Shown in pieces: positions 34,474 to 44,599 of a stretch of 64,000 nt of DNA; position 1 is the stretch's first letter; every line of letters begins with the position of its first letter. The translations under genes and the position numbers were made by a program. The notes under the pieces are model-generated. The model was not told the origin of the DNA and searched no databases. It was given only the letters and a program-made list of their open reading frames with translations. Source of the stretch: Monomorium pharaonis (Eukaryota > Arthropoda > Insecta > Hymenoptera > Formicidae); contig NC_050471.1 in the NCBI RefSeq assembly GCF_013373865.1, positions 18,285,047 through 18,349,046 of the forward strand, read 5' to 3'.

Positions 34474-34755
34474 TTGTGCGTCTATAAATTACAAGTGAGA
34501 GCATATTATATAACATCATATACAAAAGCATATACGACGATACACAAGAGGTGGGGCGACAACGTACGCCGTATGTTCAATCTGGACGGCTGCATCGATG
34601 TAACGTTCGATCGATTAGTTAAAATTGTCGATACTGTTGATATGCAGTTTACGCGGTTGTCCGATATCACGTCCGCCGTAACGAATCTCGATCAAGTATC
34701 GAACGCGATACGCACCAGCGACGTCTTCAATAAGCACCGCTCGTCGAGCTCTTAG
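34474..34755 (+). CDS. Unrecognised 93-aa ORF
   Basis: An uninterrupted frame with balanced codon use in AT-rich surroundings. The N-terminal third is unremarkable (Lys/Tyr/Thr). From about residue 27 it reads GDNVRRMFNLDGCIDVTFDR, LVKIVDTVDMQFTRLSDI and TNLDQVSNAIRTSDVFNK, ending in a Ser run. This looks like a real amphipathic helical domain. A possible splice acceptor lies near ACACAAG at about 34546, so the true exon may start there. AATAAA at 34815-34820, 60 bp after the stop, could be its poly(A) signal. I do not recognise the family. A transposon- or virus-derived origin is possible but unproven. It lies inside the 33.3-41-kb nested foldback structure. Confidence 0.45.
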   Translation: MCVYKLQVRAYYITSYTKAYTTIHKRWGDNVRRMFNLDGCIDVTFDRLVKIVDTVDMQFTRLSDITSAVTNLDQVSNAIRTSDVFNKHRSSSS

Positions 34756-34859
34756 CGTTTAGTACATAAGAAGACAACTATATATTACACCTGTAACGTT
34801 AAACTTGTAAGAGAAATAAAAATTTTTAAACGTATGTTCAACATTTTGTTTTTTCATCC

Positions 34860-35684
34860 CTCACACCTCTTACTTTAGTACAATACCGCGAGCACGGTGG
34901 GGATCGTGAGCAAGAGCGAACATTATGCGATGGATTGGAGAGAGTGAGAGCATACGGTTAGGTACAAGTGTAAGAGAGAACGAGCATAACATGAGAGAAC
35001 GCGATGTGTGGATGTGACAGAGAGAATAACGATACCCAGAAAGAAGGAGGCAATAGAAAACGTATGTGTTCCTCCCCCTATCCCCTCTAATTGTTAAGCA
35101 ATCGGATATCAGCGCTAAACCGCGACCTCGAATCCCTTAATTACAACTTTTTTAGCAGCCAGGTACCGGCACTAGACCGCGTTCTCGAATTGTATTTACA
35201 AAGTTTAGTCGGTGCCTTTTTCAATGACTCGAGATCTTCACATCATTGGTTCCATGCATCGTATTTATTCTTTGAACTCAGCCGAGCGGCTTGTTGTAAT
35301 AGATCTTGCTTTTGTTGCTGCATGACATACTGCTCTCAACGGTTTAACACAATAATTTCATTCTCTTATCATTTTTTATATCTAGTATATTCATTACAGC
35401 ATTGCCAGGATTTTAGCTAGACTTGATCAGCCAGATAGATTCAATTACGTGGTGTGGCATTATCATGGAACATATGTTGCCGGATCTACTTTCATCTTGA
35501 TCTTTTAATCACGTGATCTCGATGATATGATGTCATCATGAAAAAACACGTTGTAACATGTTCGATGCATCGACATGTTTATTACATCATTATCATATTT
35601 ATGATCTAAATATTTTATTACAAATAATAATATTATTTATAATATATATATATTTTTATATAATTGTATTATAAATATAAATTT

Positions 35685-35729
<45 letters not shown>

Positions 35730-36740
35730 ATGTATTATTATATATATAAACGTATCATCATACATTGAGAGAAATACATACTTCATTCAAATAAATATTA
35801 CTGATTTTAAGTATATCATGAGTTTGTATATCAACAAATCTATCATAAGCTTATCACAATCAAATACATTTACTAAAAATATATTCTTTTAAGTCCTAGA
35901 AATTGCAGTTTTTCAGGCGAGAATATTAAATAAGAAAAAAAATTTAATTTACTTACTATATAGATTACTATATAGAATTGAGTTGAGAAAACCATATATT
36001 TTAATCACATACAAGAATATATTCTTAATGCTTCCTTTTGCGCTCTTGACAAGTCTTTTTTATACATACAGAAAGTAAATTTATTCGTAAGAAAACACGC
36101 CACGTAGTGATAAGTAGTAAAAAAATGCCATCTTAAGAATAAAATTATCGACAAAATCCAATTATTATAAATATACATTTCTAGTTGAGGATAGCATTTC
36201 ATGCTCATAGCAAGACATAGCGTTCAAGAATAGAGATTTACTTGTTACAAAGATTTATTTTTGGTGATAAAGTAAAATTTTTCTCTTGCAATAATCTTTT
36301 CCTCTTCTTGAACAGAATACTTCTTTTGACGTAATGATACATTGTATTCTTAGAAGAAAGATATTTGTTGAATTACGAGTAAATTTAGTTTAGTTAGACA
36401 TGTGAAAATAAATGTTTGACAGAGCGTCACTGTACAGATTGGGTATCACTGTACAGTCAGAGCGTGGCGAGAGAAGCGTTGGTGCCTAGCAGATAAAATT
36501 TGGTACTCGCAGGTGACGGTACGCAGTGCCCTTGGCTCAAGCAGTGTATTACAAATCTGTATAATATTAAAGTGTGTTAACTTTAATTACAAATCCATAA
36601 CATCTTTACTTACTACACAACCACGCATCTTTTACTTCAACAATATTTTTTAAATTAAGAAAAGAGATTTACTTTAAAGAAGAAAACTTTCTTAGATTAA
36701 TATATTATATTTTTTAAAAATAAAATTTTTTGTAAGTACA
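34860..36740. other. Non-coding stretch with simple repeats
   Basis: Contains GAGAGCGA-rich sequence (34890-35040), a (TA)n tract (about 35690-35724) and mixed AT-rich DNA. At 36420-36545 a more GC-rich piece with two CACTGTACAG words could be an LTR or MITE end. The 109-codon ORF at 35091-35420 shows no family resemblance. Confidence 0.35.
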
Positions 36741-36748
36741 TAATAATT

Positions 36749-37275
36749 AAACATTGACATCTTGTAGAAATCGAAAAGACATCTTATTCAAGATATCTTT
36801 AAGACATTTCTAAAAGATATCTAAAAGATATTCAAAAAGATTTTGTCGAAGATATCTTCATAGAATTTCTAAAAGATATCTAAAAGACATTTAAAAGACA
36901 TCTTAAAAGATGTCTTAAAAATTTTCGAATTAGACATGTCAAAGATATCTAAATGAAAGATCTATACAAGATATCTTAACCTCTTCCTGGCCAAAAGCCT
37001 TATACCCATATAGACAAAAAGATGTCTTTTAGATTTCTAAAAGACATCTTGCGATTTCTTGCGATATCTCGCATTTTTTACGAAAAGATATCTTTTCGCG
37101 ATCTAAAAGATGTCTTATGCAACAATTTGAGATATCTTTTAGATATCTGGCGATGTCTAAAAGACATCTTAAAGAAATCTAAAAGATATCTTAAAGATAT
37201 CTAAAAGATGTCTTTTAGAAATCTAAAAAATCTATATGAGACATCTTAAAGATGTCTTTTATACGTCTTGAAGAC
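36749..37275. repeat. AAAGATATCT/AGATGTCTTT-rich palindromic repeat
   Basis: Dozens of AAAGATATCT and AAAGACATCTT words in both orientations give a self-complementary block (for example AAAGATATCTTTTAGATATC at about 37120). The first 121 bp recur as a direct repeat at 39791-39911. Confidence 0.75.
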
Positions 37276-37321
37276 CTTTTCTAGAATTCTTTTTTGACAT
37301 TTATAAAGGTTTATACATTTA

Positions 37322-37621
37322 TGCGGAGGCTTAGAGAGCTTTCTCCGAGAAGAGGTGCGAAGACCCGTAGAATTCTCTCCATCAGGATACAAAAAATTTA
37401 TTACGTAGGCTCTAAGAGGGTTGAGAGCTTACTACGATTGCTATCATAAGTTAATTCATCACCGTAAGTGATCTTCTTATATAGCTCTCAGAATGTAAAT
37501 TTCATCACGAGAAAGGCAGCATCGCGTCGTCGCCTATAGCGGCGATTCCGCAAACTACATCACGACTGCGGATGCTGCACGCGTGTGCACATTGTATTGT
37601 GGCGGATGTTTCACCGCTACA
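37322..37621 (-). mobile_element. Possible solo LTR (~300 bp)
   Basis: On the minus strand it starts TGTAGCGGTGAAACATCCGC and ends CTCCGCA, with a TATATAAG box (about 37479) and AATAAA (about 37402) in a promoter-to-poly(A) order. It is more GC-rich than its neighbours. No matching target duplication is visible, which weakens the call. Confidence 0.35.
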
Positions 37622-38050
37622 TGAACTAACTAAATTATGATTTAAAATGTTTTTTTTTTAATGTTGAGTAATAAATATATAAAGACGTTTATAGATATCT
37701 TAAAGTAATTCTAGAATTGGTCTACAAGGTATATGTATAAAAGACGTACATCTTTAACCTCTAGAAGATCAACCCTTTTTTGGCCGACTTTTTTAATTTT
37801 AATACTAAAACATTTTTGTCCTTGTCAGTGAAATAAACTACGAAGAAGATAACATCATTCTAATGCCTAATATTATTAGGCTTTTAATTCGAAAAAAGTG
37901 ATTCTTTTGTTGTATTTGAACTTTATATTACTCTTTATTGTTAAAATGATTGTTTAGCGTCATTTGCAATAAAAATGTCAAAAAATATGTATATAAAAAT
38001 ATGATTATGTTGCACTTTATAAAGTATGAGACAGTATATAAACCCACAAA

Positions 38051-38720
38051 ACATAAAAATATACTCAGTACATACATTGTACATACATTTATGTATATTA
38101 CATATTCCAGGTATATACTTTCTTCATGTAATTTATATACATTGGATGTGAAAAGTATGTGCAAATGAAACCGGGTTAATGTACATAAAAGATCCATAGT
38201 ATACATATGTATATAATATGTATATTGTATGTATGTATATTCTGTATATACATTTTTATATGTAATATGTATATATTATGTATATACATAAAAATATACT
38301 CAGTACATACATTGTACATACATTTATGTATATTACATAATCCAGGTATATACTTTCTTAATGTAATGTATATACATTGAATGTGAAATGTATGTGCAAA
38401 TAAAACCGGATGTGTATCTAAATATACCCCACAAAACAATTTGATATACAATGTATATATTATGTATATACATTTATGTGTGTTGTATATACTATGGTTC
38501 TGTATTACACGGTACATCCATTGCATATGAAATGTTACAAGGAAAATATCCATTGCAGATCGGAAGTATATACACATGTATATGATTCGTATATTACATG
38601 TATATACATAATGTATGTCCATTTATCATTCATTTTATATACATAACATGAACATAGAATGTACATAATACATGCATAATATTATACATATGTCCATAAT
38701 ATATATACATAAGATGTACA
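38051..38720. repeat. ~235-bp tandem duplication in CATA/TATA-rich DNA
   Basis: ATATACTCAGTACATACATT through ATGTGCAAAT and AAACCGG occurs at 38051-38175 and again at 38286-38410. Surrounding DNA is rich in ATACAT and TGTATAT words. Confidence 0.75.
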
Positions 38721-38964
38721 TAGAATATACATGATACAAATTTGTGGAGATTGTGTGTTGGTACGGTACCGTACTCGAGGCACGGTAGCTAATAAAAATG
38801 AGATTCGAGATCTGATTGCGGAGTTGCAAGTAACCTCCTTATATATGCAAGAGAGAATCACTTGACTCCGGAGAAAGGGCTAAGTTGCACCGTCTAGCGG
38901 TGATTGCGAGAATTACTCCTTACACGTGAGCGTACAAGTTCATGTTATAAAGGAAAAATATCTT

Positions 38965-39597
38965 GCATATGAAATGTACATACATTTAACATTGTGCGCT
39001 GTATATACATACTAAATACATTAATGGATATGCACTTTATATACCATAATGTATATTCGAATCATGTATGTAAGATGTATATACATTTAACATTGTGCGC
39101 TGTACATACATATCAAATACATTAATGGATATACACTTTATATACTATAATGTATATTCGAATCATGTATGTGAAATGTATATACATTTAACATTGTGCG
39201 CTGTATATACATATCAAATACATTAATGGATATACACTTTATATACTATAATGTATATTCGAATCATGTATGTGAAATGTATATACATTTAACATTGTGC
39301 GCTGATATACATATCAAATACATTAATGGATATACACTTTATATACTATAATGTATATTCGAATCATGTATGTGAGATGTATATACATTTAACATTGTGC
39401 GCTGTATATACATATCAAATACATTAATGGATATACACTTTATATACTATAATGTATATTCGAATCATGTATGTGAGATGTATATACATTTAACATTGTG
39501 CGCTGTATATACATATCAAATACATTAATGGATATACACTTTATATACTATAATGTATATTCGAATCATGTATGTGAGATGTATATACGTTTAACAT
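38965..39597. repeat. 101-bp satellite-like tandem array, ~6 copies
   Basis: The marker ATTGTGCGCT recurs at 38991, 39092, 39193, 39294, 39394 and 39495. Units run from GTATATACATTTAACATTG to GTATATTCGAATCATGT and are very similar except the first. The single 100-bp step comes from one deleted base. Confidence 0.92.
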
Positions 39598-39790
39598 ACA
39601 AGATATTTTTTTCACATTATGGAAAAAAATGCATATACATAGAATATCCGATGTTATATGGGAAGTGTTATTAAAGTAACGTATCAAATTATTTCGAAAT
39701 AAATGCATATATTTATGTTAAAAGAAGTAATTTTAGCTAAATGAATATATAGTGTTTTCGGTGAATTTAATTATCAGCCTAATACCCAGT

Positions 39791-39911
39791 AAACATTGAC
39801 ATCTTGTAGAAATCAAAAAGACATCTTATTCAAGATATCTTTAAGACATTTCTAAAAGATATCTAAAAGATATCCAAAAAGATTTTGTCGAAGATATCTT
39901 CATAGAATTTC
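39791..39911 (+). repeat. Second copy of a 121-bp direct repeat
   Basis: Nearly identical to 36749-36869, starting at AAACATTGACATCTTG and ending ATAGAATTTC. It breaks abruptly into CGCACCCCCCTCGG, the mirrored arm of the nested foldback structure. Confidence 0.9.
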
Positions 39912-40960
39912 GCACCCCCCTCGGAGCTCCCGGATTAGAACCGGCCTAGTATTCCTACTAGGCCTACTTGACGTAGGCAATATGGGAGAATCCCGTAAGC
40001 GCACGGTGCGATAGCGCACATCCCGATAGCACATGTCCCGATACCGCACAGTAAAAAAGGCATATTAGCCCAATAGCGTATAAAGTAAAAAGCGCATTAT
40101 CCCAATAGCGCACGTCCCGATATCGTACAATAAAAGAGGCATATTATTCCAATAGCGTACATCATGACACTGCACATCCCGATAGCGCACATCCTAATAG
40201 CGTGAATAAGTCCCAGATGGGCACAAATCAAAATGGACCCAGCAGAATGAGTGAAACGGACACAGTAACAAAGAACTTACCACATGGGTTTGCGACTTTC
40301 CAGGGCACCCCTACCGACGGAGTAAGTGCGGGAGAGGAGGCGAAATCCTCCCTTGCACCCCCGTGAGTGTGTGTGTGTGTATGTTTGTGTGTGTGTGTAA
40401 CCACAGCGAAAGTGTCCACGCTTTATACTGTACAACATGGGTTTGCGACTTTTTACGCGTAACAAGGTCCATCCACACTCCCCCTCCCCCCTACTTACAT
40501 ACGACTACATTTAGTAAATACTACATGCCTATAAAATTTCATTGAAAATTTTGCACGAATTTATTTCTGTCTGATTGACATTGTGTCTGTTTCATTCAGC
40601 CTGTTATATCCATTTTGATCTGTGTGCATCTGGGACTCACTCGCGCTATCAGGATGTGCGCTATCAGAATGTGCGCTATGGAAATAATGCGCTTTTTACT
40701 TTGTGCGCTATTGGGCTAATTGGCTAATATATCTTTTTTACTGTGCAATATCGGGACGTGTGCTATCGGAATGTGCGCTATCAAGAATTTACTAAATCTT
40801 TATGTATGCTATCGGGATATGCTCTATCGCATCGTGTGCTAACAGTACCCTCTCGTCATTATTGACGTGGGCAATATTACGTGTGGCCAATATTGACGTG
40901 GCCAATCCGCCCCGTGGTCAATCGGGATCGTAGCCAATATTGACGTGGGCAAACAGGTAC
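39908..40960. mobile_element. Right side of the nested foldback structure
   Basis: From outside in: GTCAATATTGACGTGG-type units (40855-40957) pair with 33303-33460. A second pair of arms made of GCGCACATCCCGATA units (about 39985-40205 and 40640-40850) mirrors itself. Inside that sits foldback element IV. The start (39908-39955) is the inverse complement of 33475-33520. Confidence 0.65.
40206..40637. mobile_element. Foldback element IV
   Basis: The ends are AAGTCCCAGATGGGCACA and its mirror TGTGCATCTGGGACT, the same termini as element III. The inner arms have AACGGACACAGTAAC and its inverse. The core has ACCACATGGGTTTGCGACTT, a GCGGGAGAGGAGGCGAAATC hairpin, a GT run and ACAACATGGGTTTGCGACTT. 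It is inserted in the centre of the GCGCACATCCCGATA arms. Confidence 0.72.
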
Positions 40961-40964
40961 CACT

Positions 40965-41535
40965 CATTCATACCACACTCACCTGCACATCATCTCGTGA
41001 CACACATATGACAACACTTGCAGAATTACCGACGTTTCGTCGCTTTCGCGAATCTAACCTTGACTACATAAAAATTTAAAAGGTTTTTATTTTAGATCCC
41101 TAAAGATAATCACCAAGACTTTTTATCAAAAAATATTTTTGTATTAACTTTACAAAATTTAAAATTTTTTATAAGTTAAAGCAAGTACAAAATAAAGAGA
41201 GCAAAGGACAATTTCATGTCAATAACACAATTTTTTTAATTTTAAGTGTTAAAAATTTTGTTTTCGTTATTGAAACAAAATTACTCTTTACCGTTTCCGT
41301 TTTTGTATAAATTTTGATTTTGTAAAATAATTTTTAATTTTATAAAGCCAATTCAAAGATATTTATAGTATTTTATAATAAGAAATTAGCTTTTTAGAAA
41401 GAAATATCATTTTTTCTAAGCTTTTAATCTTAGTTCTAATTGCACGATATTGTTCACGTTATCCCTAGCCCGTGCATATCCCATTTTGTACATATATATT
41501 GAATATAGAATTTTTGTATTAAACAAATATTATCT
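40965..41535. other. AT-rich intron sequence
   Basis: Stops in all frames. No repeats recognised. Confidence 0.4.
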
Positions 41536-41539
41536 TTAA

Positions 41540-41802
41540 CCCCTCGAGTATTAGGCAAGAAAAATGCTTGTGTGCCAGAAATGCTATCAGTGACATAAAC
41601 TTAAAAATATAAAGTCACTTTTCCGGAGCTTGTTGGCGTGTTGATCATGATCATGAAAATTCTGAGATTTTTTCCTTTCGATTTAAAAAAAAAAGTTAAA
41701 ATTGATTAAATACATTTTGAAATATAAGTCAACGAAATGTTGGGGTTAGCGTAACCCCTGTGTGTAGAAATCGGGAGAAAAATAAGATGCGTAGGCAGAG
41801 AG
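41540..41802. mobile_element. Short TTAA MITE (family 1)
   Basis: TTAA at 41536-41539 and 41803-41806. The right half (41655-41802) closely matches the right end of the 5049-5891 element (CTGAGATTTTTTCCTTTCGA; GGGTTAGCGTAACCCCTGTG). The left end reads CCCCTCGAGTATTAGGC. 263 bp, no coding capacity. Confidence 0.65.
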
Positions 41803-41809
41803 TTAAGGG

Positions 41810-42275
41810 TTTTTGAGGTGAAAAAATTATTATCCGTTATATTAGATTCGCAATATTTAATTTTCAAAGTCTGATATCAAATTCACTATCAACGACTTCA
41901 AAAACCCTTAACCCTCTGCACAATTTTTTTAGATATTCATAGAAATTCGTAACATAAAAAAGTTCATGCATAGAAGGCGAAAATAATCAAAATTTTCGAA
42001 CACATGATCCGCATTATTGGGTCAGCCATTTTATTGGCTTCAACCAAATTTTGACTTGAAATTAATATTCAGCGACAAAAACATTAAAGTATGCATTATC
42101 AGTTCAATTGTTGCACTGTACAAATGATTTACTGATGTTATAAAATATGCGGATTTTTCCGTCGTAAGGCATTTTTGGTCAGTTTTATTTGGGAAGATTT
42201 TTCCGTCATTGACACTCAAAGGAAACTTAAGTAACAGCTCTACGTACAGGATTTTTAATTTTTTTGTTTTTGATA
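41810..42275. other. Unrecognised stretch before Kolobok-like copy C
   Basis: The ORF at 42306-42040 (minus) has no family resemblance. A small inverted pair around TTAAGGGTTTTTGA (41804) and TCAAAAACCCTTAA (41899) suggests a MITE of about 110 bp. Confidence 0.4.
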
Positions 42276-42279
42276 TTAA

Positions 42280-43500
42280 GGCGTTATACCACTGTAAAAT
42301 TTTCAAAAAATCAAAAAAAATTTTTTTTGCTTAAATAATGCCTTAATGTCTTAAAAACAAATTCCAATTGATTTTATAACTTAAAACATTTTTATGATGT
42401 TTTTATAAACGTACAATCGCAGCGCTAGTCTGAGCGTATCTCAGCACGGCCGCTGTGCACACTTAGGTCTTTGAATTTCATAGATACAAGTAACTTACTT
42501 TCGAATAATGAGCTTCCCCAAGTAATTGTACATGACATTAATAATTGGTTAAAAAAGAATGAGAGCTTCAATGCTACAATTTGGAATGTATCACCCAAGA
42601 GTTTTTCAAGCGGTAAGACAACACTTGACATAGCTACTGATATTGCAGTTTGTGTTTAATGACGGTTTATGCAGCATTATGAAAATTATGGAGCTGCTAG
42701 AAATCGTCGTTAGACCAAATTGTTACAATTATTGCGTAAAAGTTAACGAGATGCGCGTACAGCAGCCCGAACGCTCGCTCACGGACGTCGCAAAAAAAAA
42801 CGCGCTCGTCCTCTATATCGTCTCGCAAAGAGAAAGAGGAGTAAGATATCGCCGTAGAAGGGCAATTATATGGTCCTAGCATTGCGGACTAAAAGTACAA
42901 AAATAAAAACTTAAAAATTTTTACGTGTAAAAGGTAAAAAATCGGTTTTGAAACTTTAAACGCGTTTTTCTCGAAACTGTATTTTTCAAATTGACTTGCA
43001 GCATAGCTTTAACAATTTTGGTTCAATTTATTTGAAATTTTAACAGTAGCTTTAAAACAACATTCCGTGAAGTACCACGTACGGATTTTTTGATTAGTTA
43101 AAAACTTTTTATGTTATGAACCTTTTTTACGTCAGTTTTTACCTAAAAACATGATTTTGACTTTAACTGTTTGCCATTTTTTTAAAAAACAATATTTTTT
43201 AAATTCCCTACGTGGTGCATTAAACAATTTAATGTACATTATAAAAAAATTTTTTTTGTTTATAAGTCAACAATTAAAGTTGCTAGCCTGCAAGCCCCAA
43301 AGCCCCTTAAAAAAAATCTTTTCTTATAATAATTCCTGCGCCGCCATTTTTAAATAAAATATTATTACAAAAGTTTTTTTTAAAGTTTAATATGCATATT
43401 AAGAAGTACATGCACTTGTTTTAAGATAAAAACATTTTTTGACATGAAAAAAAAATTGCATATGTACCTCATTTTCGTGCCGCTACAGTGGTAGAACCCC
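42280..43500 (+). mobile_element. Kolobok-like TTAA transposon, copy C
   Basis: TTAA at 42276-42279 and 43501-43504 flanks 1221 bp. The ends are GCGTTATACCACTGTA and, read inward from the right, GGGGTTCTACCACTGTAG. On the plus strand 42540-42830 encodes WLKKNESFNATIWNVSP, KTTLDIATDIAVCVFNDG, IMKIMELLEIVVRPNCYNYC and QPERSLTDVAKK, homologous to copies A/B (NES-N-IW-sPK, then FN-). A frameshift splits it at about 42650. GAAACTTTAAACGCGTTTTT follows the coding remnant at about 42950. Only the C-terminal part of the transposase is present. Confidence 0.75.
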
Positions 43501-43504
43501 TTAA

Positions 43505-44260
43505 ATCGACCCTTGCGGGCATTATTGTTGTATGTAGAAAAGGGAAGACGGTTATGGGCTAAATATGGGGTTATGAAATTCGCGATATCTCGTATACTTT
43601 GTGTTGAGTTATGGGAATAACTGTCCGAATTCTTACATACTGTTTAAACATTATAACAAGATCACTGGTCATTAGTGTTTGTTTTGTTGTCATAAAAGCT
43701 GCATTTCAGTATTGCAAGTAGCTAAAAGTCGTATAGATGTCTATTCTTTACTTTATATTGAGAAATATAGCGGGTATTAATTTTTTAACATTAATATAAT
43801 TTAAAGGGCTTGAATGTAGATTTCAAATAATGTATAAATAATCAAATAACGTATAACGTTTCAAATAATTAAATTTAATGTTTGACGTAATGTGTGCATG
43901 CATTTGACGTGTAAAATTATATGTTCGCGTTCAGGGTTATGGACTCTTGCAATTGATGCAAGTCTGAGTCCCATAATCTCTACCCTCGTAATATTTTTTA
44001 CCATATTTTTACAATACTAATATTATGACTTCCGTTTCCGAGCCGTTGTGAGTTAGACATGTGCGGTTAGTTGGTAGTTTTGTAAAGTTTTGTAAGATTG
44101 AGAGGATTAGAGGGGATAAGAAGAATAGAATAGCAATTACAGAGAGCGAGTGGAGTGTGTGGGTGGTCGAGGCAGAGTGGGGAGAAGAGTGTGCAAGAGA
44201 GAATAGCATATTAATTAGGTGAGTCAGTGGACAACAGAGTAGAGGCAAGGAATAGGTAGT
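43505..44260. other. Intron sequence; possible 5' region of the purine-rich LINE
   Basis: Unrecognised until about 44030. From 44040 to 44260 the plus strand becomes purine-rich (GAGAGCGAGTGGAGTGTG and similar), like the LINE that follows. It may be that LINE's 5' region. Confidence 0.35.
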
Positions 44261-44263
44261 GTT

Positions 44264-44290
44264 AACCCTCTGCCTACACATGGAGTTACG

Positions 44291-44333
<43 letters not shown>

Positions 44334-44590
44334 CACAGGGAGTGCAAGGGGGGGCCTTTAGCTCCCCTCCCGCAGCCACCCCGTCGGTAGGGATGCCCTA
44401 AACAAAAGGGTATAGAAATGTACGGTGTACACCTTTACGGTATACAACTTTGCGGTGTACAAGTTTACGGTGTACAAAATTCCTGTGTCCAAATAAATCG
44501 TGTACATTAGTTTGTGTCCATTTGCAACGTGTCCATTTGCACTGTGTCCAATTGTACTGTGTCCAAGTGAGCACTCCCAGAGAAATAGGA
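44264..44590. mobile_element. Foldback minisatellite fragment next to a TTAA-MITE end
   Basis: TTAACCCTCTGCCTACACAT (44264) is the terminus of TTAA family 1. It is cut after GGAGTTACGG by (CACG)n/(CA)n. Then follow the GC-rich foldback core (GGGAGTGCAAGGGGGG ... CACCCCGTCGGTAGGGATGCC) and an arm of TTACGGTGTACAA and GTGTCCATTTGCAC units. Only one arm is present. Confidence 0.6.
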
Positions 44591-44599
44591 TAAGAGACG

